9,017 nucleotides of DNA from contig JACQRN010000054.1 in the NCBI GenBank assembly GCA_016206515.1, forward strand, positions 1 to 9,017, given 5' to 3'. The number at the start of each line of letters is the position of its first letter. Positions within the stretch are counted from its first letter, which is position 1. The translations under genes were made by a program, and so were the position numbers. Origin of the DNA: Planctomycetota bacterium (GTDB lineage: Bacteria > Planctomycetota > SBBH01 > JACQRN01). Below the pieces are notes generated by a model that saw nothing but the letters and a program-made list of their open reading frames with translations, made no database searches and had not been told where the DNA came from. Below, one piece after another: positions 1 to 5,713 of the stretch.

Positions 1-1155
1 CTGTACGTCGTCGGCTCCCGACCGTCCGATGCCGTGCGCCTTCAACAGGCGGTCCTGGAGGAGGTCGCGCAGCATCCCGGCGCTTCCCTCTCCTCCCTCC
101 CGGGCGATGCCGAGCGGGAGACCGCCCGCCAGATGAGCCGAGGCCGCTTCGCTCTCCTGACGATCGAGACGAAGGAGTCGCGTAGGTGGCGCGTCACGAC
201 CGCCGGGGTTCCGCTCCGGGAAGACGCACATCGCACCGGGGGGACCGAGGAGATCGGCGAACTGACCCCCGAATCCCTGCGCGACGGCTCCTGGAAAACC
301 GCCAAGCCGCGCGCCTACAACCTCTCCCTCCAGCCCCCCCGCATCGTCGCGGGCCGCAGGCACCCGTACCGCTCGTTCCTCGACGGCGTGCGCGCCAAGC
401 TCGTCTCGCTCGGGTTCGAGGAGATGCACGGCCCGCTGGTCGAGTCCGAGTTCTGGAACATGGACGCCCTCTACATGCCGCAGACCCACCCGGCGCGCGC
501 GATCCACGACGTCTACCGCGTCGAGACGCGCTCGCACGCGGGGGACCTTCCCGCACCTCTTTTGGGAAGGGTCGCCGCCGCGCACGAGCGCGGGGAGGGG
601 TGCGGCTCCCGGGGATGGGGGTACGCCTTCGACCGCGACGCGACCGCCCGCCTGGTCCTGCGCAGCCAGGGAACGGCGCTCTCGTCGCGCTGGATGGCGA
701 TGCACGCGAAGTCGCCGGGGAAGTACTTCGCCATCGCGCGGTGCTTCCGACCCGACGTCGTCGACGCGACCCACGCGTCCGACTTCTACCAGGTCGAGGG
801 GATCGTGATCGGCACGGAGATCCACTACGGCCACCTGCGGGGGCTCCTCGAGATGTTCGGACGCGAATTGGCGCAAGCGGAGGCGTGCGAGGTCCGCCCC
901 GGGTACTTCCCGTTCACGGAGCCGTCCGTCGAGGCGTTCATCCGGCACCCGAGGATCGGGTGGATGGAGATGGGAGGGGCGGGGCTGTTCCGCCCGGAGG
1001 TCACGACGCCCCCGGGCGTGAAGGGGCAGGTGATCGCCTGGGGGCTCGGCCTCGACCGGATGGCGATGGTCGCCCTCGGCGTCGACGACATCCGGGATCT
1101 GTTCGCCACGCGGCTCGACACCTTGAGGAAGATGCGTTCAGCGCCGCTGGTATAG
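1..1155 (+). CDS. pheS: Phenylalanyl-tRNA synthetase alpha subunit, archaeal/eukaryotic type (5' end outside window)
   Basis: Catalytic subunit of cytoplasmic phenylalanyl-tRNA synthetase, which charges tRNA-Phe as an (alpha-beta)2 tetramer with PheT. Class II synthetase signatures are seen in order. Residues are counted from the GTG at 34: a GFEEMHGP / FWNMDALYMPQTHPAR block at about 128-155; the archaeal-type insertion with SRGWGYAFD near 192-200; motif 2 with FRPDVVDATH and FYQVEG at 238-256; FPFTEPSVE at 292-300; and motif 3, GLGLDRMAM, at 337-345. The frame is open to base 1, and archaeal-type PheS is usually about 500 residues with N-terminal winged-helix domains. The gene therefore probably starts upstream, and GTG 34 is only the first in-window start codon. 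Residues 1-60 look like the end of a winged-helix domain. One oddity is LRSQGTALSSR at 209-219, where the family has RTHTT. The pheT gene follows after 10 bp. Confidence 0.95.
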   Translation: MYVVGSRPSDAVRLQQAVLEEVAQHPGASLSSLPGDAERETARQMSRGRFALLTIETKESRRWRVTTAGVPLREDAHRTGGTEEIGELTPESLRDGSWKTAKPRAYNLSLQPPRIVAGRRHPYRSFLDGVRAKLVSLGFEEMHGPLVESEFWNMDALYMPQTHPARAIHDVYRVETRSHAGDLPAPLLGRVAAAHERGEGCGSRGWGYAFDRDATARLVLRSQGTALSSRWMAMHAKSPGKYFAIARCFRPDVVDATHASDFYQVEGIVIGTEIHYGHLRGLLEMFGRELAQAEACEVRPGYFPFTEPSVEAFIRHPRIGWMEMGGAGLFRPEVTTPPGVKGQVIAWGLGLDRMAMVALGVDDIRDLFATRLDTLRKMRSAPLV

Positions 1156-1165
1156 AAAACGCGCC

Positions 1166-2851
1166 ATGCCGACCCTCGACATCGACCGCAGCGACCTGAA
1201 CCTCCTCCTGGGGCGCTCTCCCGGGGACGAGGAACTCCACCGCCTCCTGGAGGGGCGCAAGGCGGAGATGAAGGGGCAGGAGGGACCGCTTCTGCGTGTC
1301 GAGGTCACCGATACGAACCGGCCCGACCTGTGGTGCGCCGAGGGGCTCGCGCGCGCCTGCCGTCCCCCGCGCGCGTACCCCTGCTTCGAGCCGGGCGAGG
1401 CGGCCCTCGGCATCCGCGCGGGCGCTTCCCTGCGTGAATTGCGCCCCTTCGTCCAGGCGTTCCGTGCGCGCGGTCCCGGGCTCTCGGCGGGAGCCCTGGC
1501 GGCCCTGATCCAGACCCAGGAGAAACTTGCGGAGAACTTCGGACGTTCGAGGAAGACGGTTTCCATCGGCGTCTACCGCGCCGGCGCGATCCGCTTCCCC
1601 GTTTCCTACGAGGCAGGAGCGCCGGGCGAGCCCCGGATGCGCGCCCTCGGGGACACGCAGATCCGCACCTTCACGGAGATCCTGCGCGCACACCCGAAGG
1701 GGATCGAGTACGGCACGATCCTCTCGCCGGGGAAGCCGGTCCCGGTCCTGAAGGACGCCTCCGGGACGATCCTCTCCTTCCCGCCGATCATCAACTCCGA
1801 CGACCTCGGGCAGGTCCGCGTGGGGGACGGCGACCTCCTCGTCGAGGCTACGGGGGCCGACCTCGACGCGGTGCTGCTCGTCGAAAACATCCTCGCCGCG
1901 AACCTCTCCGACCGGGGATGGATCGTCGAGCCGCTGGCGACCGAATATCCGTTCGACACGCCGCGCGGACGTCGCGTCCGGACGCCGGGGGGCTGGGGGG
2001 AGGGGCGCTGCCCCCCGCTGGAGGTCCCGCTCGGGGAGTTCACGCGCCTTCTTGGCGAGACCCCCTCGGATGAGGAGGCCGCCGGTGCCCTGCGCGGCGC
2101 CGGGCACCGGGTGCAGACCGGGAAGGGGACGCTCCTCGTGACGTTCCCGCCGTGGCGGGGCGACGCGATGCACCCGGTCGACGCGGTCGAGGATTTCCTC
2201 CTGGCGCGCGGGGCGGGCTCCTTCCCGCCGCGCCCCCTGGAGACGTTCACGATCGGGCGCGCCGCGAGCGCCTCCCGCGTCGAGGACCGCGTGCGGGACC
2301 ACCTCCTGGGGCTCGGCCTCGAGGAGATCTTCTCGAACCTCCTCTGCGACCGCGTCTCCCTGCGCGACCGGATGCGACGCGCGCTTCCCGAGCCGGTCAC
2401 GATCGCCAACCCGATGTCCGAGCGGTTCGCGTGCCTGCGCGACTCGCTCCTTCCGGGACTCCTGCGCATGGAGGGGAGCAGCGGCGACGCGCGCTACCCC
2501 CACCGGCTCTTCGAGGTCGGCGAGATCGCGCGGCCGGACGCTGGCGCCCCCCACGGCAGCCGGACGCTCTGCTCCGCGGCGGTCCTGGTGGCCGCCGAGC
2601 GTGCCCCGTTCACGCAGATGGCGTCGCTCCTGGCGCAGATCCTGCAGTGGCTCGACATCCCCTATCGCCTGCAAGAGGCTCCCGACGGAACCTACTGGGA
2701 GGGAAGACACGCACAGATCCTCCTGGGAGGGACCCGCGCCGGATCGATCGGGGAGATCCACCCCGAGGTCATGGAACGCTGGGGGATCCGGATGCCGTGC
2801 GCCGCGTTCGAGATCGACCTCGGCTCCCCGTTCGGCCTCTCCCCCGCGTGA
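1166..2851 (+). CDS. pheT: Phenylalanyl-tRNA synthetase beta subunit, archaeal/eukaryotic type
   Basis: Partner subunit of PheS, which builds the tetramer and carries the editing (B3/B4) module that hydrolyses mischarged Tyr-tRNA-Phe. It has 561 residues, matching the archaeal/eukaryotic form (about 550-600) and not the usual bacterial form of about 800. It lacks the bacterial N-terminal EMAP-like and C-terminal anticodon-binding domains. Visible blocks: TDTNRPDLW at 48-56 near the N-terminus; a B3/B4 domain with HPKG at 176-179 and FPPIINS at 205-211; a B5 domain at about 285-350 with PPWRGDAMHPVDAVEDF; and a catalytic-like core with NPMSERFACLRDSLLPGLL at 415-433, HRLFEVGEI at 446-454 and GEIHPEV at 529-535. 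The ATG at 1166 lies 10 bp after pheS and gives the typical MPTLDIDRSDL start. There is no clear Shine-Dalgarno, so coupling to pheS is likely. The 3' end overlaps the next gene by GTGA. Confidence 0.95.
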   Translation: MPTLDIDRSDLNLLLGRSPGDEELHRLLEGRKAEMKGQEGPLLRVEVTDTNRPDLWCAEGLARACRPPRAYPCFEPGEAALGIRAGASLRELRPFVQAFRARGPGLSAGALAALIQTQEKLAENFGRSRKTVSIGVYRAGAIRFPVSYEAGAPGEPRMRALGDTQIRTFTEILRAHPKGIEYGTILSPGKPVPVLKDASGTILSFPPIINSDDLGQVRVGDGDLLVEATGADLDAVLLVENILAANLSDRGWIVEPLATEYPFDTPRGRRVRTPGGWGEGRCPPLEVPLGEFTRLLGETPSDEEAAGALRGAGHRVQTGKGTLLVTFPPWRGDAMHPVDAVEDFLLARGAGSFPPRPLETFTIGRAASASRVEDRVRDHLLGLGLEEIFSNLLCDRVSLRDRMRRALPEPVTIANPMSERFACLRDSLLPGLLRMEGSSGDARYPHRLFEVGEIARPDAGAPHGSRTLCSAAVLVAAERAPFTQMASLLAQILQWLDIPYRLQEAPDGTYWEGRHAQILLGGTRAGSIGEIHPEVMERWGIRMPCAAFEIDLGSPFGLSPA

Positions 2852-3528
2852 GTCCCCGCCGTTCCCCGCGCGAGGTGCGGTGGCCCCGGATCACGGGGGC
2901 GGTCCTCGCCGGGGGACGCAGCCGCAGGATGGGACGCGACAAGGGGTCGCTTCGCTGGGAGGGCGCGACGCTGCTGGAGCGCTCGGTCGCGTTCCTCCAA
3001 GAGAGGTTCGGAGAGGTGCTCGTCTGTACCCGAGGCGCACGGCCCGTCCCGCGCGGCGCGCGGCTCGTTCTCGACGGGGACGGCCCGGCCTGCCCGCTGT
3101 CGGGGATCGCCTCCGCGCTGGAGGAAGCCGCGCACCCATGGGTCTTCGTCGTCGGGTGCGACATGCCATTCCCGTCGGAGGGGCTGATCGCGGCGCTCTG
3201 TGCGCTTCGGGGCGGCGCGGACGCCGTCGTCCCGATGGGGGCGGAAGGTCCGGAGCCGCTCCACGCCTTCTACGCGCGCCGGAGCGCCCACGAGATGCGC
3301 CAGCGCCTCCAGCGCGGGTCCGCGGGGATCCAGGCGTTCCTCCAGGGCGTCCGTGTGCGGCGTCTGGCTCGGTCCGAGGTGGTCCGCCTGGACCCGGACG
3401 GGTGGGCGATGTTCAACGCGAACACCCCGGGCGCCCTGGCCCGTGCGCGCCGCCGCGCCCGCGCGCTTGCCCGTGGACGCACGGGGGCCGGCGCGGTACC
3501 TTCGTCGCCCTCAGGCGCGAAACGATGA
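2848..3528 (+). CDS. mobA: Molybdenum cofactor guanylyltransferase (MobA family)
   Basis: Predicted cytoplasmic nucleotidyltransferase that attaches GMP from GTP to Mo-molybdopterin, giving the MGD cofactor of DMSO-reductase-family enzymes. The protein has 226 residues and a Rossmann-like nucleotidyltransferase fold. Nucleotide-binding loop AVLAGGRSRRMGRDKG lies at 18-33, GPACPLSGI at 79-87, the Mg-binding GCDMP at 103-107, a PLHAFYARR block, and FNANTP at 189-194, which matches the family's C-terminal N-NTP signature. The GTG at 2848 is preferred because it overlaps the pheT stop as GTGA. A second in-frame GTG at 2875 lies closer to the conserved core and cannot be excluded; neither has a good Shine-Dalgarno. 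The last 28 residues or so are an Arg/Ala/Gly-rich tail without family motifs. No other Mo-cofactor gene is visible here. A related nucleotidyltransferase of other specificity is possible, but the motif set favours MobA. Confidence 0.85.
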   Translation: MSPRRSPREVRWPRITGAVLAGGRSRRMGRDKGSLRWEGATLLERSVAFLQERFGEVLVCTRGARPVPRGARLVLDGDGPACPLSGIASALEEAAHPWVFVVGCDMPFPSEGLIAALCALRGGADAVVPMGAEGPEPLHAFYARRSAHEMRQRLQRGSAGIQAFLQGVRVRRLARSEVVRLDPDGWAMFNANTPGALARARRRARALARGRTGAGAVPSSPSGAKR

Positions 3529-4511
3529 AGACCCGGGCCCTCGCCGATATCCTCACCCTGGTCGCGGACGATCTGCGCTCCCTCGAGGACGTGATCCAGC
3601 TCGAGGCCGCCGCGGCCGACCCCCTGATGCAGGGGTTGGTGCACCATGTCTCACAAAACCGGGGAAAGCGCCTGCGCGCCGCCCTCGTATTCCTCTGCGG
3701 CCGGGCGGGGGGGATGCTCCAGGCCGAGCATATGCGTCTGGCGTGCGCGGCGGAGCTTCTCCACAACGCGACGCTCGTGCACGACGACATCCTCGACCAC
3801 GCCGCCACCCGGCGGGGAGCCCCGGCGGTGAACGCGAAGTGGGGGAGCGAGATCGCGGTGATCTTCGGCGACTACCTGTTCTCGGCCGCCTTCTCCCTGA
3901 TCATGGAATTCCCCGAGACCCGCATCGGTCGCCAGCTGGCGATCTCGACGCGCGCCATGGTAGAGGGCGAGATGCTGCAGCTGCAGGATCGCTTCCAGAA
4001 GGCGATCCCGTCGACCGCCAGCTACCTGCGGATGATCGAGCTGAAGACCGCGAGCCTCATGTCGGCCTGCACGGGGCTCGCGGGGTTCCTCTCCGACCGC
4101 TCCGCCGACGACGAGGCGTGGGCGAGGTTCGGCCACGAATTCGGGATGGCGTTCCAGATCGTCGACGACTGCCTCGACCTGATGGGGCACGAGGGGACGA
4201 TGGGGAAGTCGCTCGGGACCGACCTGACGACGGGAAAGGCGACGCTCCCGTTCCTGAAGATGCTCGAGCTGTCGGAGAGCGCCGGGCGCGCGGAGCTGCT
4301 GCGCCGGTTCTGGGAGCCGGACGACGACCCGACCCGCAAGCGGACGGGGTTCGTGCGCTTGCCCGTGGCCAAGCCAGCCTTCGAAGCCTCCTGGGCCCAG
4401 GCCGCCTCGCACATCGCCGCCGCCAAGGAGGCGCTCCTGAGGCAGCGCCCCTCCCCGTTCCGGGACGCGCTCGAGGGGCTCACCGACCACCTCCTGATCC
4501 GGCAGCGGTAG
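3525..4511 (+). CDS. Long-chain trans-polyprenyl diphosphate synthase
   Basis: Class I isoprenyl diphosphate synthase of 328 residues. It adds isopentenyl diphosphate units head-to-tail to an allylic diphosphate. Seen in order: GKRLR at 47-51; first Asp-rich motif DDILD at 87-91; the KT pair at 174-175; FQ at 210-211 followed by the second Asp-rich motif DDCLD at 214-218; and the GKSLGTDLTTGKATLPFL block near 232-249. The residue five before the first Asp-rich motif is Ala (HNATLVHDD), as in octaprenyl synthases such as IspB, rather than the bulky aromatic of short-chain enzymes. The product is therefore probably a long chain, for example a quinone side chain; this is inference. The ATG at 3525 overlaps the mobA stop as ATGA, which fixes the start and suggests translational coupling. 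The protein is all-helical and soluble, with no membrane segments. Exact chain length (C30-C50) cannot be read from sequence alone. Confidence 0.93.
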   Translation: MKTRALADILTLVADDLRSLEDVIQLEAAAADPLMQGLVHHVSQNRGKRLRAALVFLCGRAGGMLQAEHMRLACAAELLHNATLVHDDILDHAATRRGAPAVNAKWGSEIAVIFGDYLFSAAFSLIMEFPETRIGRQLAISTRAMVEGEMLQLQDRFQKAIPSTASYLRMIELKTASLMSACTGLAGFLSDRSADDEAWARFGHEFGMAFQIVDDCLDLMGHEGTMGKSLGTDLTTGKATLPFLKMLELSESAGRAELLRRFWEPDDDPTRKRTGFVRLPVAKPAFEASWAQAASHIAAAKEALLRQRPSPFRDALEGLTDHLLIRQR

Positions 4512-4518
4512 GCGGGCG

Positions 4519-5160
4519 ATGCAGTTCGACCTCTTCGACGAGACCGCCAACGCCGTCCTCGGGACCCCCACCTACGCCGCGTTCCGGGAGCGGCTGCTGG
4601 CGTCCAACTGCCAGCGCTGCCCGCTCGGCGGGACGCGCACGAACATCGTCGTGGACCGCGGGAACCCGGACCGCCCGATCCTCGTGATCGGGGAGGGGCC
4701 CGGCGAGAACGAGGATCTGCAGGGGAAGGCGTTCGTGGGACGCGCGGGGGTTCTCCTGGACAAGATCCTCGGGGCGATCGGTCTGGACACCAACCGGGAC
4801 ATGCTGATCGCCAACGTGGTCAAGTGCCGCGTCCCCGAGAACCTCCCCCCCTCCGCCGAGTCGGTCGAGCAGTGCCTGCCGTACCTGCGCAAGCAGATCG
4901 AGCTCGTCCGGCCTCGCATCGTGCTGCTGCTGGGGTCCACGGCACTCAAGCACCTCGACCCCACGCGGCGCCTCGGTCCGATGAGCGAGGAGGCGGGACG
5001 CTTCTTCACGCTGGGCACCTACCCGCTCGTCGAGTTCATGGTTCTGTACCACCCCGCGGCGCTCCTCTACAACGCGAGGCTGAAGAGCGACATGTGGGCC
5101 CATGTCAAGATCCTCCAGCGGCGCCTGCGGGAGATGGACCTCCTGCCGGGATCGGCGTAG
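4519..5160 (+). CDS. udg: Uracil-DNA glycosylase, family 4 ([4Fe-4S] type)
   Basis: DNA repair enzyme that removes uracil arising from cytosine deamination or dUTP incorporation. It has 213 residues, the usual length for type-4 UDG. The four cluster cysteines are at C31, C34, C103 and C119, in the expected CxxC ... KCR ... C spacing. Motif A is GEGPGENED at 58-66, followed by GKAFVGRAGVLLD at 69-81. The NVVKCRVPEN block is at 99-108 and the second active-site motif HPAALLYN is near 177-184. A small departure is NL at 108-109, where most members have NR. Families 4 and 5 are close, but the GEGPGE motif and the HPA motif favour family 4. The ATG at 4519 lies 7 bp after the polyprenyl synthase stop, with only a weak G-rich stretch upstream, so it is probably expressed from the same transcript. 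Confidence 0.94.
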   Translation: MQFDLFDETANAVLGTPTYAAFRERLLASNCQRCPLGGTRTNIVVDRGNPDRPILVIGEGPGENEDLQGKAFVGRAGVLLDKILGAIGLDTNRDMLIANVVKCRVPENLPPSAESVEQCLPYLRKQIELVRPRIVLLLGSTALKHLDPTRRLGPMSEEAGRFFTLGTYPLVEFMVLYHPAALLYNARLKSDMWAHVKILQRRLREMDLLPGSA

Positions 5161-5172
5161 AATCCCTCCCCG

Positions 5173-5625
5173 GTGAGCCCCTTCCTCTCCAGGACGATCT
5201 CCCCCGCCTGGGTCGCCGCCTGCTTCGCGTTCCTGGCGCTCGCCGGGACCGCCTATGCGCTGTGCCCCCTCGACGACTCCGTGGACACATTCCCCCCCTC
5301 GGACACTGTGAACGTGCGGGACCTCGGTAGACTCGTGGCAACCGGAGCGTTCGCCTCCGCGCTCGCGGACAACACCGCGTTCCTTCTGCGGCTGACGGTG
5401 CTCGTCCCGTGGAGCGCGACCTGCTTCCTGCTGTCCAACGGCCTCCTGCTGTCCCTGCTGCTGCGTGACCGCTCGCGGCTGCGCGATGGATCGGCGGTCT
5501 GTGCGATCCTCCTCGTCGCCGCCTCCGACGTCTACCTCGCCTTCTCCTGGACGAACCTCGCCCGGGACTGGACGACGCAGTACCAGCTCTCCCGCGCGGT
5601 GGAGTCTTCGACGGTCCGCTATTGA
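5173..5625 (+). CDS. Small membrane protein of unknown function
   Basis: I do not recognise this 150-residue protein. Three hydrophobic stretches are visible: about 13-30 (possibly a signal anchor, ending in AGTAYAL before Cys31), 71-97, and 108-126. The segment at 31-70 is polar with one acidic patch, and the C-terminal 25 residues are polar. The only plausible start is the GTG at 5173, 12 bp after the uracil-DNA glycosylase stop, with no convincing Shine-Dalgarno. It closes the plus-strand directon and faces the minus operon across a 76-bp gap. Support for its being real is the hydrophobicity pattern and operon-like spacing; there is no homology evidence. A signal peptide followed by two helices is an alternative topology. 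Confidence 0.6.
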   Translation: MSPFLSRTISPAWVAACFAFLALAGTAYALCPLDDSVDTFPPSDTVNVRDLGRLVATGAFASALADNTAFLLRLTVLVPWSATCFLLSNGLLLSLLLRDRSRLRDGSAVCAILLVAASDVYLAFSWTNLARDWTTQYQLSRAVESSTVRY

Positions 5626-5654
5626 GTCCGACATCATCCATGTCGTCCGTGCAC
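5626..5654. other. Convergent junction, flank of the REP-like pair
   Basis: A short gene-free flank between convergent genes. It holds a small inverted repeat, GACAT-catcc-ATGTC (5630-5644). It also contains the left part of a perfect 16-bp palindrome, CGTCCGTGCACGGACG (5644-5659), which shares an arm with the first REP-like unit. No poly-T tract is present, so I do not call an intrinsic terminator. Confidence 0.5.
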
Positions 5655-5678
5655 GGACGGGCATAAAGCCCGTCCTAC
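5655..5678 (-). repeat. REP-like palindrome, unit 1 (GTAG head on minus strand)
   Basis: Perfect 8-bp inverted repeat GGACGGGC / GCCCGTCC around a 5-nt loop, ATAAA (5663-5667), followed by TAC. Read on the minus strand it starts with GTAGG and has the loop TTTAT. A GTAG tetranucleotide next to a palindrome is the recognition hallmark of REP sequences bound by RAYT (TnpA-REP) transposases; that is family knowledge. Membership here is inferred from form and from the matching unit 2. Confidence 0.65.
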
Positions 5679-5689
5679 CTGTCTGCGTG

Positions 5690-5713
5690 GTAGGCCGGGG
5701 TTTATCCCCGGCC
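5690..5713 (+). repeat. REP-like palindrome, unit 2 (GTAG head on plus strand)
   Basis: GTAG followed by a perfect 8-bp inverted repeat, GGCCGGGG / CCCCGGCC, around the loop TTTAT (5701-5705). Compared with unit 1 on its own strand, 20 of 24 positions agree. The four differences form two compensatory base pairs, so the hairpin is preserved. The two units face head to head across 11 nt (5679-5689), like a BIME. The TAA stop of the minus-strand glycosyltransferase lies in this loop (5704-5702). Confidence 0.68.

Noticed and set aside
34..36. GTG as the true start of pheS
   Set aside because: The frame is open to base 1, and a start here would leave the protein well short of the roughly 500 residues of archaeal-type PheS. 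An upstream start is more likely.
1001..2761. 586-residue minus-strand open frame opposite pheT
   Set aside because: It lies fully antisense to a clearly recognised pheT and has low-complexity Arg/Gly/Glu-rich sequence typical of shadow frames in very GC-rich DNA.
4480..5664. 394-residue minus-strand open frame opposite the uracil-DNA glycosylase and the membrane protein
   Set aside because: It is antisense to a well-supported glycosylase gene, is compositionally a shadow frame, and has no motif.
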